DNA of 64,000 nt. Source: Dyadobacter koreensis. Lineage in GTDB: Bacteria; Bacteroidota; Bacteroidia; Cytophagales; Spirosomataceae. The notes beneath the pieces are model-generated. The model did not search any database and was not told the origin of the DNA. It saw nothing but the letters and a program-made list of their open reading frames with translations. The stretch covers positions 1-64,000 of the forward strand of contig NZ_FNXY01000011.1 in NCBI RefSeq assembly GCF_900108855.1, in the 5' to 3' direction. Each line of letters starts with the position of its first letter. Position 1 is the stretch's first letter. This document shows positions 27,261 through 36,540 of this stretch, piece after piece. The position numbers and the translations under genes were made by a program.

Positions 27261-27884
27261 TCAGACTCTTGGTCGAGAAAGTTCAACCTTTCCAACCAGG
27301 TCAACGACGTTGTTGACCTTCATTTTTTTGTAAATATTATTTTTAATTGTGCTGATTGTTGAAACAGCAAGTTTCAACTCTTTCGCGATATCCACCGTAC
27401 GGCGGCCTTTGATCAGAAATTGCATGATTTCAGATTCCCGGACCGTCAGCGAACCCACCAGATTTGGCTTCGTTATATCACTTAAAAGATATTCTGTGAG
27501 CACATCGTCCATGTACTTTTTACCACGCATGATCGAACCGTATGCTAGTAAAAATTCTTCCTGGCTGATCGATTTCATGCAAACCCCATCGACCCCTTTT
27601 CGCAAATAGGGCAGGGACCAGGCTTTCTCAGATTCTTCTCCGATCACAATAATCTTGATGTCAGGTTGTTTGCGGCGTATTCTCTCCAATGCAACCAGAT
27701 TGGTGTAATTGGATAAATTGGTGTCAATAATGAGCAAGTCAAAATCTGAATTTGCCAGGGTTACCTGCATGTTCTCCCAATTGGTCTCTCTCGAAAATTG
27801 CATGTTTCCGACATTTTCGCGGATACAGGAGGTAATACCTAAGCTCAAAAGCTCGTTTTTGATCAATAGCAGTATTCTTGTCAT
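27261..27884 (-). CDS. LuxR-type regulator with atypical receiver domain
   Basis: 207 residues. The receiver-like part (1-120) keeps D54 in LLIIDTNLS and a lysine in VCMKSISQ, but the acidic pair that binds magnesium is replaced by K9-N10 (LLLIKNELL). Phosphorylation is therefore doubtful. The C-terminal LuxR/FixJ helix-turn-helix (about 143-205) has LTVRESEIMQFLIKGRRTVDIAKELKLAVSTISTIKNNIYKKM. It resembles BglJ/RcsB-like regulators. No kinase is adjacent; the truncated kinase at 28721 has another regulator next to it. Confidence 0.88.
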   Translation of the reverse strand: MTRILLLIKNELLSLGITSCIRENVGNMQFSRETNWENMQVTLANSDFDLLIIDTNLSNYTNLVALERIRRKQPDIKIIVIGEESEKAWSLPYLRKGVDGVCMKSISQEEFLLAYGSIMRGKKYMDDVLTEYLLSDITKPNLVGSLTVRESEIMQFLIKGRRTVDIAKELKLAVSTISTIKNNIYKKMKVNNVVDLVGKVELSRPRV

Positions 27885-28283
27885 TTTTTATTATGTTCTG
27901 GGTGGGTAAGATAATTTTCATAAAATTAAATCTGTTTCGTTGAAAAAACAGACGAAACAGAAAATAATACGGGCCTTAATAATTCATAGTGTGTGTACAC
28001 GTCAGAGAAGGATATGTTTACGATATGCCAGTTGTTTATGCGTGTATAGTGTTTTTTATTTATCCAAATCTAGAATAAAGCTCTGAATAAATTTGTCGAG
28101 TATCGGCGTCTTATTTATAGAATTTATCGATCCTTTAATTAGTGATCTGTCTGCCATATGTGTCGGCCTTGTTGGCGTAACCAGCATACGAAGCTCAGAA
28201 CAAAAGCAAGCAGGCCTAACGGGAAGCTCCCGAGAATCAACAGCCGGATAGTACTAAACGCAGCCTGGAAGTATAAAAAACAA
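27885..28283. other. 400-base gap without a recognisable gene
   Basis: No open frame of note and no RNA gene were recognised. There is a short hairpin (gggaagctccc, about 28220-28230). It is upstream of the LuxR-type regulator (minus strand) and downstream of the T9SS relic, and may include more decayed sequence. Confidence 0.4.
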
Positions 28284-28310
28284 ACCCGCTTCCTGGACCA
28301 GGAAACGGGC
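28284..28310 (-). terminator. Terminator behind the T9SS relic
   Basis: A GC-rich hairpin (acccgcttcctgg / aggaaacgggc, one mismatch) reads on the minus strand into a TTTG-TTTTTT run. It lies 27 bases past the stop of the sorting-domain relic, so it was the terminator of the original surface-protein gene. Confidence 0.8.
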
Positions 28311-28336
28311 TGTAAGAACCACTGGAATAAATAACG

Positions 28337-28660
28337 TTACTTATTTACTACAATCTTTGATGTAGAAATCAGACCATTCTGGCGAGTAACTTTTACGATG
28401 TACATTCCTTGTGGAAGGCTGGTTACATCAATCAGTCCATTACCAGCTGCGAAACTGGAAGATGCGCGGTAAACTGCGTTTCCGTTCAGATTGTTGATGA
28501 CAACTTCTTTCACGGTACCATTATCACGAATGAACAGCCTGTCTGTTGATGGATTCGAATATACCGAAAGTTGCATCTCTGTCAATCATTTTCAAACGGT
28601 ACAGATTTTGTCCGTGGATAGGTTTAATATGGCTGAAAGAGTAATTTTCAACACATTACT
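28337..28660 (-). pseudogene. C-terminal relic of a T9SS-secreted surface protein
   Basis: The intact part (28337-28585, 82 residues from a TTG) is a type A T9SS sorting domain: SVYSNPSTDRLFI, then VVINNLNGNAVYRA, LPQGMYIVKVTRQNG and the final KIVVNK. In another frame just upstream, 28586-28660 encodes IKPIHGQNLYRLKMIDRDATF, the segment that normally precedes this domain in such proteins. A deletion or frameshift near 28585 therefore joins the two out of frame, and all N-terminal parts, including any signal peptide, are gone. The relic abuts a truncated kinase on the other strand. Confidence 0.75.
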
Positions 28661-28720
28661 TTCGCCGCTTAAAGCAACTTCTCCCAAAACATCTTATTTT
28701 GGAATCCATATAACCTGGTT

Positions 28721-29779
28721 ATGCACTACGCATTAGTACCGGAAGATGCTGAGGCGGGAGCTGGCGACTGGATTCCGGTGAATGACCAGGAAACGGATAT
28801 CCGCTTTTCAAGCTTAAAGTCAGGGAAATACGTGCTCCTGATAAGAAAAGCTGATGGTTTCGGTACCGACCAATATACGCTAAAAAAAATATATTTAAAT
28901 ATTGCTCCGCTTTGGTATGAAACGTGGTGGGCCATCTTACTTTTTATACTGTTACTGTTCGCAGTGGTTTACATGTATAACTTTTTCCGGCTGAGAAATG
29001 TAATCAGGAAGAATCAGAAACTTGAAACGCTTGTCCAGCACAGGACCAACGAATTGAGTCGTGCGATGAGTCATCTGGAAGACTCGAGAGAAGAAATGAG
29101 CAAAAAAATTCATGTCTTGTCGAGGCTGTTAACCTCCATGACCCATGACATTCAATCGCCGCTGAACTTTGTTGGTATCACGTCGTCCAATATTTCACCC
29201 CTGATTGAAGCAGGAAGACTTCCCGAAGTTGAAAAAATTGGAGAAATGATTGCAGACTCGTCGAAGCGGATGAGTATTTTGCTCCGGGACATGCTGAACT
29301 ATCTCCGGATCAACGTGTATGGTAACAGGTTAAAATTTGAAGATATACGGCTCAGACCGCTCGCGGAGGAAAAACTGGATATGTTTAGAAACATGATGGA
29401 CGTGAATAACACAACTTTTATCAATAATATTCCCGAGGAAATTAAAGTCAACAGTGATCTGCAGATGGTCGCGATCATGATCCATAATCTTGTCGACAAT
29501 GCCTCTAAATATACCAGGAACGGTACCATAGAAATTTATGCTGATATTTTTGAAGATCATAAAGTGGAGCTGGTTGTTGCAAATACCGACTTTGGTATTC
29601 CCCAGCATATCGTGGATATGATCAACGCCCCAACGATGGAAGACAAGCCAGATTCTGCCACTCCGACCAATAAAGCGGGCCTGGGATTACTGATTGTAAA
29701 GGAAGTTTCTATTATGATTGGCGTTTCCCTGCACATAACGCAAACTGACCAGACAAGATTTCATCTCGTTTTTAATTGA
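28721..29779 (+). CDS. N-terminally truncated sensor histidine kinase
   Basis: 352 residues beginning inside a Y_Y_Y-like domain (HYALVPEDAEAGAGDWIPV, with more of it readable upstream in frame as NILFWNPYNLV). A membrane helix follows (about 68-88), then a coiled coil, a phosphoacceptor helix with MTHDIQSPLNFV (His near residue 143) and an HATPase domain (LVDNASKYTRNGTIEI, ANTDFGIP, GLGLLIVKEV). Full-length relatives have a large periplasmic beta-propeller and a signal peptide, both missing. Without them membrane insertion and sensing are doubtful, so it is probably a pseudogene. Its regulator gene (29842) is intact and convergent. Confidence 0.75.
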   Translation: MHYALVPEDAEAGAGDWIPVNDQETDIRFSSLKSGKYVLLIRKADGFGTDQYTLKKIYLNIAPLWYETWWAILLFILLLFAVVYMYNFFRLRNVIRKNQKLETLVQHRTNELSRAMSHLEDSREEMSKKIHVLSRLLTSMTHDIQSPLNFVGITSSNISPLIEAGRLPEVEKIGEMIADSSKRMSILLRDMLNYLRINVYGNRLKFEDIRLRPLAEEKLDMFRNMMDVNNTTFINNIPEEIKVNSDLQMVAIMIHNLVDNASKYTRNGTIEIYADIFEDHKVELVVANTDFGIPQHIVDMINAPTMEDKPDSATPTNKAGLGLLIVKEVSIMIGVSLHITQTDQTRFHLVFN

Positions 29780-29841
29780 TCTCAGGTAAAAGCAAAATTT
29801 CGCAAGCGATGACTTGCGAAACTTCACTACGCTGCAATTTG

Positions 29842-30474
29842 CTAATATCCTTTTAAAAGTGCTGCTTTTCTGGCCAGCTGGATTTCGTCTGAAACTTCAA
29901 GTTTATCAAAGATCCTTCTTTTGTAAGTGCTGACGGTATTTTCTTTTACCTCCATAATGGCAGCAATTTCCTTTGTCCATTTTCCTTCAATCAGCAGGTG
30001 CATTACTACCATTTCTTTTTTGGAAAGTGTGCCCAAAGGATTTTTTTGTTTTTGTCCATGCGTCCCGATATTGGTTAAAATGGTTTGCTGAACACGGAAA
30101 CTTATATATTTGCCTTTGTTCATCAGCGCACGATATGCGAGAGAAAAATCTTCCGGCGGAGATGATTTCGATAAAAATCCGTCCGCACCTGCCTGCAAGT
30201 AGGGAATAGCGTAAACGTTTTCATCGTAACCTGAATGAACAAGAATTTTAATTGTCGGCTGTCTTTCGCGAATCATTTCAATCATTCTGATATTCTGTCC
30301 GCCCGGAATGTCGATATCAAGAATCAGCAGATCGAAATCTTCTTTGGCCAGCAAAGCGAGTCCTTCGGGGAAAGTACCGGCAAACTGCACCGCAGATTGG
30401 CAGTCTGCCTGAAATAAAAGTTGCTGAATACCTGACCTGATCATTGGATGATCTTCAATAATGAGTACGTTCAT
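29842..30474 (-). CDS. LuxR-type response regulator
   Basis: 210 residues with a complete receiver (acidic E7/D8, phospho-acceptor D53 in LLILDIDIPGG, S80 region HSGYDE, K102 in FLSKSSPPEDF) and a C-terminal LuxR helix-turn-helix (about 145-208; LSKKEMVVMHLLIEGKWTKEIAAIMEVKENTVSTYKRRIFDKL). Probably the partner of the truncated kinase next to it, so it may now be orphaned. It is the intact paralogue of the atypical regulator at 27261. Confidence 0.92.
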   Translation of the reverse strand: MNVLIIEDHPMIRSGIQQLLFQADCQSAVQFAGTFPEGLALLAKEDFDLLILDIDIPGGQNIRMIEMIRERQPTIKILVHSGYDENVYAIPYLQAGADGFLSKSSPPEDFSLAYRALMNKGKYISFRVQQTILTNIGTHGQKQKNPLGTLSKKEMVVMHLLIEGKWTKEIAAIMEVKENTVSTYKRRIFDKLEVSDEIQLARKAALLKGY

Positions 30475-30758
30475 AATTTTGAGGAGGTTGTAATTTCTGG
30501 AAATAAAAATACATATTAATTTAATAATGCGTTTGTAGAAAAATTTTGATAGGGGCTGGAATGGTGTATCGGGTACTCATACTGGCAATAAGTAGAGGGG
30601 GTGGAGGGCATTGTTAAACTGATCAAGATCATGTGTTTACTGCGTTTGCTATCTGGCCGATTTAGCTAAAAACGAAATTAATTTGAGCTTTTAAACAAAG
30701 TTCGTTGTTTGGAAGGTGTTGATATTTGTACTGAAAAAAATAAACGTATAAACAGCAG

Positions 30759-31556
30759 ATGGATAAGACTGGTAATGACGAAAGGCGGATTTTATTTGCG
30801 TGTTATACTGCAAAAAGTCGTTCAACTGAAAATTTTGTGCATGCACATTCAATCTGTTATGTGCAGACTGGTATACTGGAATTTCAACTACCTGATACAA
30901 AATTGTCTTTCAAGGCGGGAGAATCCTTTTTTGTGAAAAGAAATTCACTTGCGCGCACAACGAAGTATCCGGGCGAAGGAGGCGAATTCAGATCGATATC
31001 TGTTTTCTTTGGACAGGAGATGTTGCAACATTTTGGCCAGGAAAACAATCTTGTGAAAAGCAACAACTTCACAAATATCCCTGCTGTGACACAGCTAAGA
31101 AGTGATCGTTTATTAAAAAATTATTTTGACTCGCTGCCTGTTTACGAAGAGGAATCTGTTTCTCAGTCTCTTATTTCAATTAAAATGGAAGAGGGGATAA
31201 CGTTACTGATTGCCCGCCATCCGGAATTGAAAAATGTACTATTAGATTTCAGTGAACCTGGAAAGGTAGACCTCGAAGAATTTATGGTCAGGAATTATAA
31301 GTTTAATGTAGACTTGAAAAAGTTCGCACATTTAACAGGCAGAAGCCTGGCAACGTTCAAGAGGGATTTTGAAAAGATTTTTCATAGCAGCCCGAACCGC
31401 TGGATTCAGCAGAAAAGACTTGAAGAAGCAAAATTTCTGATCAAAGAAAAAGGGATGAAACCTTCGGAAGTATATCTCGAAGTTGGTTTTGAAGATCTTT
31501 CACATTTTTCGTTCGCATTTAAGAAAAGTTTTGGCGTGGCACCTTCATTTATTTAA
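30759..31556 (+). CDS. AraC-family transcriptional regulator
   Basis: 265 residues. The N-terminal cupin-like part contains HAHSICYVQTGILEFQLPDTKLSFKAGESFFVKRNS. The C-terminal AraC domain (about 165-263) has NVDLKKFAHLTGRSLATFKRDFEKIF and PSEVYLEVGFEDLSHFSFAFKKSFG. Monocistronic. The 284-base space before it (30475-30758) shows no gene. Confidence 0.92.
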   Translation: MDKTGNDERRILFACYTAKSRSTENFVHAHSICYVQTGILEFQLPDTKLSFKAGESFFVKRNSLARTTKYPGEGGEFRSISVFFGQEMLQHFGQENNLVKSNNFTNIPAVTQLRSDRLLKNYFDSLPVYEEESVSQSLISIKMEEGITLLIARHPELKNVLLDFSEPGKVDLEEFMVRNYKFNVDLKKFAHLTGRSLATFKRDFEKIFHSSPNRWIQQKRLEEAKFLIKEKGMKPSEVYLEVGFEDLSHFSFAFKKSFGVAPSFI

Positions 31557-31637
31557 GTTGAATTTATCAGTTAATCAAATTATTTTGAAGGATCATATAT
31601 AAATTCTATTTTTATGGAGTGATCAGTCAATCTAAAA

Positions 31638-32201
31638 ATGGATAAGGAACAGGAAATACTGGCGGCGGCGTTGAAGCTTTTTGTGGAATTTGGTTTTCAT
31701 GGGACGCCTACGAGCAAAATAGCGAAAGAGGCGGGTGTTGCGAATGGTACTTTATTTCATTATTTCAAAACAAAGGACGACCTGATCGTTGCACTTTATA
31801 ATCGGACGAAGGAGACTTTGACAGCTCATCTTGCAGCGCAGCAGCGCGACGGGGATTCTCTGGAAGAGCGGATGAAAAGCATATACACAGCCTCGCTGGA
31901 ATGGGGACTTGAAAACAGACCGCAGTTTCATTTTATTCAGCAGTTTCATTTTTCTCCGCATGCAGCCCGAATTTCTGATGAAGACAAGGAGAGACAGACA
32001 CGTTTGCATGCGGGACTTATGCAACAGGCGCGGGAAGACAATATCTTTAAGCCTTTGGCTCCGGAGCTAATTGGTTCTCTTTTAGGGAGTCATGTGTATG
32101 GGACGCATCAGTATCTGGTCAACGCAGATTTGCCAAAGCAGGAAAGGCAAAAAGTCATCCACGAGACATTTGCCTTGCTTTGGACAATGATCACGAAATA
32201 A
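31638..32201 (+). CDS. TetR-family transcriptional repressor
   Basis: 187 residues. An N-terminal helix-turn-helix (FGFHGTPTSKIAKEAGVANGTLFHYFKTKDDLI, residues 14-46) is followed by an all-helical ligand-binding domain. It is 7 bases before the NAD(P)-binding protein gene, so both form one operon that the repressor likely controls. Confidence 0.93.
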   Translation: MDKEQEILAAALKLFVEFGFHGTPTSKIAKEAGVANGTLFHYFKTKDDLIVALYNRTKETLTAHLAAQQRDGDSLEERMKSIYTASLEWGLENRPQFHFIQQFHFSPHAARISDEDKERQTRLHAGLMQQAREDNIFKPLAPELIGSLLGSHVYGTHQYLVNADLPKQERQKVIHETFALLWTMITK

Positions 32202-32208
32202 CATCGGC

Positions 32209-32889
32209 ATGGAAGAGAAAAACAATTTGAAAATTAGGGCTATAATAACGGGTGTAACCGGAATGGTTGGAGAAGGTGTGATGCACGTTTGTCTGAAAAA
32301 CCCGGCCGTTGATGCTGTTTTGGTTATTAATAGAAAGCCATGCGGCGTTACACATCCGAAATTAACGGAAATAATTCATCAGGACTTTTACGACGTCTCT
32401 GCTATTGAAAAACAGCTGACAGGATACAATGCATGCTATTTTTGCCTTGGCGTGACTTCTGTCGGTATTTCAGAAGAACAATACTACAAACTGACCTATA
32501 CTTTAACAATGAATATTGCTCAGACGCTAACTAAACTAAACACCGGAATGACGTTTTGTTACGTCTCCGGAGCAGGAACAGATAGCTCGGAGAAGGGACG
32601 GTTAGCGTGGGCCAGAGTAAAAGGAAAAACTGAAAACGATTTGATGAAACTATCTTTTCGGAAGGTATATGCGTTTCGTCCAGGATTTATCAAAAGTTTT
32701 AAGGGATTAAAAAACACCCACAAATTTTATAAGTATATCAGCTGGTTATTTCCTATCGGACGAGCGGTTTATCCGAATGGTTTTTGTACGCTGGAAGAAT
32801 TGAGTAAGGCTATGATCCATGCGGTATCCAGAGGTTATCATAAAAATATAATCGAAGGAAAAGATATTATCATCCTGGCAAAAGAATAG
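32209..32889 (+). CDS. Atypical SDR / NAD(P)-binding epimerase-like protein
   Basis: 226 residues with the Rossmann motif GVTGMVGEGV (residues 15-24) and a predicted YVSGAGTDSSEKG region. It belongs to the short extended-SDR group that includes HTATIP2/TIP30-like and nucleoside-sugar epimerase-like proteins. The usual YxxxK is not evident at the expected place; W-A-R-V-K-G-K is there instead. The substrate is unknown. It is co-transcribed with the TetR gene in front of it. Confidence 0.85.
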   Translation: MEEKNNLKIRAIITGVTGMVGEGVMHVCLKNPAVDAVLVINRKPCGVTHPKLTEIIHQDFYDVSAIEKQLTGYNACYFCLGVTSVGISEEQYYKLTYTLTMNIAQTLTKLNTGMTFCYVSGAGTDSSEKGRLAWARVKGKTENDLMKLSFRKVYAFRPGFIKSFKGLKNTHKFYKYISWLFPIGRAVYPNGFCTLEELSKAMIHAVSRGYHKNIIEGKDIIILAKE

Positions 32890-33090
32890 ACAGAAGCGGA
32901 TTCGGAAAATCAAGAAAACATGACTGTAAATATACGGTTGCTATCGGACAGGATGTTTTAAAATTATCCCAATATCAATCGAATCCAAATTTTACACGGA
33001 GTCTTGATTTGTAATACTGCAAAAGAAACATCACCTGCCGGCGCAAAGGGTCAGACCCTGCTCTGGAATGCATAGTGATATTTGATAAAA

Positions 33091-33408
33091 TTAATTTAGA
33101 TTGTTTGACGAAATCAATCTGTTTAATAATGGTAATTTTCCAAGAAAGGGAGTAGGCTCTAACATCTTCGCTGTTGAATCAGAAAGTGCCAGTTCAGAAA
33201 ATTGCCGTTGTTCAGGGGAAATATTTAGCTGGCCATTGTCCAGATCGGCATACGCAGGCTCAGATAAAATCATATCGTCACTGTTAAGACTGTCAGCAAG
33301 ATATGTTTTGGTACGCTGCGCTTTTAAATCGCGTTCTTTTGATTCCTTTTCAACAAGGCAAAGTACAAAAAGAGTAACGGCAATCGCAGATGTAAAGAAG
33401 GATTTCAT
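33091..33408 (-). CDS. Small exported protein of unknown function
   Basis: 105 residues. A short hydrophobic N-terminus (FFTSAIAVTLFVLCLV) could be a signal peptide or anchor; the rest is polar with no known motif. A TAnnTTTG box lies about 34 bases before the start, which supports a real gene. I do not recognise a family. The 200 bases between 32890 and 33090 show no gene. Confidence 0.5.
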   Translation of the reverse strand: MKSFFTSAIAVTLFVLCLVEKESKERDLKAQRTKTYLADSLNSDDMILSEPAYADLDNGQLNISPEQRQFSELALSDSTAKMLEPTPFLGKLPLLNRLISSNNLN

Positions 33409-33441
33409 AGCTAAAATTTAATTTACAGATGTAAACTTGTG

Positions 33442-33449
33442 CAAATCTA
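33442..33449 (-). promoter_or_regulatory. Candidate -7 box of the small exported protein gene
   Basis: On the minus strand TAGATTTG matches TAnnTTTG. A TTTTG lies about 22 bases upstream, slightly farther than usual. The predicted transcript would have a leader of about 27 bases. Confidence 0.35.
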
Positions 33450-33783
33450 ATACAAAGAGTCTAAAAAATGGCAAAAGGTTGTAACCTGTTTGGAAAAAAA
33501 GCCAATAATAATTATTGAATGGTAGGCTTTTGAACAAAAATGGTACTATTACAATTTTTTAAGTAATCATGTGTATGTGGCTTCATGGTTAAAAAAGACT
33601 AGTAGCTTGCAAGCGATGACTAAACCTGACTTTTACCGGATTAACAATGGCGGTAATTCCCGGATAAGTTATAAAAAGTTCATGCCACGGAAATTACCGT
33701 TTTGTTACTATTTGCTTTTAGTTGGAAATAACTGCTTCATACAAGACATTTATTAGCTCCTGTGTTCAGAAGTGACAAATTTT
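33450..33783. other. 330-base gap, no gene recognised
   Basis: AT-rich sequence between the small exported protein and the collagen-like lipoprotein. It holds only a loose inverted repeat (cggtaatt...aaattaccg, about 33650-33700). A 61-residue plus-strand frame here has no supporting features. Confidence 0.4.
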
Positions 33784-34293
33784 TTAATCATTGATACCAT
33801 AAAAATATTTTACTTCTTCATAACTCATTTGGCTAAGCGGCTTCTGGCGGGCGGCAACTCCACCGGGAATGATGATGTATCGAAACGATTGCTGGGAAAC
33901 CGCATAGCTGGCGATAAGATCGATGCGGCCTACAAAAAATCTCTGATGTACAGAGTATGCAGTTCCGCCGATCGTTTGCGCGTAAGGCATGGAAATAACT
34001 CTTCCGCCTTCTGACCAGTAAACCCGGATATCTGCCTTATCAAGCATTTCCTGGGTTAATTTTGGTGCAGTTATCGATCCTGTGTAACTGGAACCGCTTC
34101 CTGAAAATGTGGTTGGGATCCAGGCAGAATAAATGACGTTCGCTGAACCGGGATCACCTTTGGGGCCGGCAGTGCCTGCTTCGCCGGCATCACCTTTCGG
34201 TCCGACTTCACCGTCTGAGCCAGCGCAGGCAATAAGCAGCATCACAGAAGCAAAAAGAACACTTGGTGTGAGAAGTTTGATAAAATTTTTCAT
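33784..34293 (-). CDS. Lipoprotein with short collagen-like repeat
   Basis: 169 residues. The lipoprotein signal ends at LLIAC (Cys23). Directly after the anchor come seven to eight Gly-X-Y triplets (GEVGPKGDAGEAG...GPKGDPG, residues 28-49). The C-terminal 120 residues form a beta-rich domain (SAWIPTTFSGSG, RVYWSEGGRVISMPYAQ, YRYIIIPGG) that is recurrent in Bacteroidetes surface lipoproteins. A collagen-like stalk lifting a small domain off the outer membrane is the likely arrangement; the function is unknown. Confidence 0.82.
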   Translation of the reverse strand: MKNFIKLLTPSVLFASVMLLIACAGSDGEVGPKGDAGEAGTAGPKGDPGSANVIYSAWIPTTFSGSGSSYTGSITAPKLTQEMLDKADIRVYWSEGGRVISMPYAQTIGGTAYSVHQRFFVGRIDLIASYAVSQQSFRYIIIPGGVAARQKPLSQMSYEEVKYFYGIND

Positions 34294-34416
34294 CTGTAAA
34301 TTGGAAAGTTAAGAATGGACAATGACTGGATTTGTCTGTTTTGTCGTATTCGAAACCTTTCATGGAAACAGAAATTGACAACTTTCTAAACTTATTGATC
34401 TGATATGAATGTGGAC

Positions 34417-36540
34417 TTATTCCACACCGATGTTAAAATCGCCTCCCATGATCAATTTGGCATCGATCGGTGCGTCGCTTCCGGGAATGACAAGACCTTT
34501 TATTTTAGTTGTTTTTCCTTTGCTTAACAAGTCAAAAACATGTTTATCTGTAAGTGTTTTTCCCATTAACTCAAAAGGGATTTTAAATCCGCAGGCCTGG
34601 AAATTACTGCACCCATAAGCTGTTTTTCCTTTTTTTAACAAATGTTCCTTGCATTTTGGGCACGTAAGTGTCTCAATCGAAATCTCTTCTTTGGGCTCCT
34701 TCGGTTTTGGCTCTTTTTTTACTTTTTCTTCTTTTTCAACAGGCGGCGGATCCTGCGCAATACTGATCATACCGCCGCGATTTGAGAGCACTTCCTTGGT
34801 AAGGTCCACAACCATCTGAATAAGTTCCTGCTTGAAGGTATCCATCGAATATTCTCCCTTTTCGATCAGTCGCAGCTTGCGTTCCCAGTTTCCTGTCAGT
34901 TCAGCGCTCTTCAAAAGTTCATTTTGAATGGTATCGATCAGGTCGATTCCGGTTTGAGTTGCGAAAAGATTCTTCTTTTTCTTTTCTATATATTTTCGTT
35001 TGAAAAGCGTTTCAATAATGTTGGCGCGTGTCGATGGACGGCCAATCCCGTTATCTTTCAAAATCTCCCGCATTTCTTCGTCTTCCACCTGTTTGCCGGC
35101 TGTTTCCATGGCCCGCAATAAGGTTGCCTCCGTAAATGCTTTCGGCGGAGATGTCTTTCCATGGTGAATTCTCGGCTCGTGCGGGCCAGTTTCACCAACG
35201 ACGAAATCCGGCATAATCCGTTCTTCGTCAGCCGCTTCTTTTTTTGCACTTGTGTCGTTTGCATAAACCTCACGCCAGCCCATTTCCAAAATTTGCTTTC
35301 CTGTCGCTTTAAATTCGACCTGTCCGACCTTTCCAAGCACCGTAGTATTGGCAACTTTACATTCCGGATAAAAAGCGGCAATAAACCGTCTTACGATCAG
35401 GTCATAAATTCGCTTTTCGTCGATGCTGACATGATTTGGGAAAACGCCCGTTGGGATAATAGCATGGTGATCCGTTACTTTTTTGTCGTCAAAAACAGTT
35501 TTTGATTTCGGGATCGGCTGTGTTAAAAGTGGTGCAGTCAGATTTGCATAAGGTTTCAGATCCTGTAAAATACCGGCAATTTTCGGGTGCAGATCTTCCG
35601 AAAGGTAAGTGGTATCAACACGCGGATAGGTTACGAATTTTTTCTCGTACAGGTTCTGTATGTGTTTTAAGGTATCCTCCGCTGAATACCCATATTTTTT
35701 ATTGGCCTCAACCTGTAACGAGGTTAGATCAAATAATCGTGGATTTCCTTCTTTTCCTTCTTTTCTTTCAAATGCTGTAATTTCAAAAAGATGCTCATTC
35801 AGATAGATAAGGCCTTTTTCAGCTTTGTCTATCTTTTTGATCCGGTCAATGGTTGTGGTGAATTCAGTATCCCGGTAGATCGTTTTCAGCTCCCAATATT
35901 CTTCCGATACAAAAGCATTGATTTCTTTCTGGCGCTGTACGATAACTGCCAAAGTCGGTGTTTGTACTCTTCCGATAGACAAAACGACCTTGCCCTGACC
36001 GAATTTTTTCGTAAAAAGTCTGGTCGCATTCATGCCCAGAAGCCAGTCGCCAATGGCTCTTGCGCTTCCAGCGGCGTATAAATTGTTATACTGATCGCTT
36101 TCCTTTAATTTCTCAAATCCTTCGCGTATTGCCTGTTCGGTAAGTGAAGAAATCCATAACCGTTTGACAGGGACAGCGCATTTTGCTTTGAGCAAAACCC
36201 AGCGCTGAATGAGTTCTCCTTCCTGTCCCGCATCCCCGCAATTTATTACCTCTTCACAATTTTTGACAAGATTTTCGATTACTCCGAATTGTTTCAGCGC
36301 TCCGGGGTTATCGATGAGTTTTATTCCAAAACTTGACGGGATCATCGGTAAATCTTCTAGTCGCCAGGATTTCCAGCGCTCATGATAGTCATGCGGCTCT
36401 TTCAGGGTACAAAAATGCCCGAATGTCCAGGTTACCTGGTATCCATTGCCTTCGTAGTATCCATCTTTACGCTGCTTCGCTCCGAGCACTTCGGCTATAT
36501 CTTTCGCTACACTCGGCTTTTCGGCTATGCAAACTTTCAT
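34417..36540 (-). CDS. topB: DNA topoisomerase III (type IA)
   Basis: 707 residues. The N-terminal TOPRIM domain starts MKVCIAEKPSVAKDIAEVLGA. Domains II-IV follow, with SIGRVQTPTLAVIV and the catalytic tyrosine in FVTYPRVDTTYLSEDL. The C-terminus carries one zinc ribbon (CPKC...CSNFQACGF, about 640-670). A Lys/Glu-rich linker (KEEKVKKEPKPKEPKEE) precedes the ribbon. It relaxes and decatenates DNA via single-strand passage. TopB-type enzymes of this kind occur both as core genes and on conjugative elements; no conjugation genes are seen here. Confidence 0.95.
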   Translation of the reverse strand: MKVCIAEKPSVAKDIAEVLGAKQRKDGYYEGNGYQVTWTFGHFCTLKEPHDYHERWKSWRLEDLPMIPSSFGIKLIDNPGALKQFGVIENLVKNCEEVINCGDAGQEGELIQRWVLLKAKCAVPVKRLWISSLTEQAIREGFEKLKESDQYNNLYAAGSARAIGDWLLGMNATRLFTKKFGQGKVVLSIGRVQTPTLAVIVQRQKEINAFVSEEYWELKTIYRDTEFTTTIDRIKKIDKAEKGLIYLNEHLFEITAFERKEGKEGNPRLFDLTSLQVEANKKYGYSAEDTLKHIQNLYEKKFVTYPRVDTTYLSEDLHPKIAGILQDLKPYANLTAPLLTQPIPKSKTVFDDKKVTDHHAIIPTGVFPNHVSIDEKRIYDLIVRRFIAAFYPECKVANTTVLGKVGQVEFKATGKQILEMGWREVYANDTSAKKEAADEERIMPDFVVGETGPHEPRIHHGKTSPPKAFTEATLLRAMETAGKQVEDEEMREILKDNGIGRPSTRANIIETLFKRKYIEKKKKNLFATQTGIDLIDTIQNELLKSAELTGNWERKLRLIEKGEYSMDTFKQELIQMVVDLTKEVLSNRGGMISIAQDPPPVEKEEKVKKEPKPKEPKEEISIETLTCPKCKEHLLKKGKTAYGCSNFQACGFKIPFELMGKTLTDKHVFDLLSKGKTTKIKGLVIPGSDAPIDAKLIMGGDFNIGVE

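Noticed and set aside
33571..33756. 61-residue plus-strand frame in an intergenic region
   Set aside because: No promoter, signal peptide or motif; composition resembles AT-rich spacer.
34417..36540. topB as a sign of an integrated conjugative element
   Set aside because: No tra, mobilisation or integrase genes and no attachment repeats were seen on either side.
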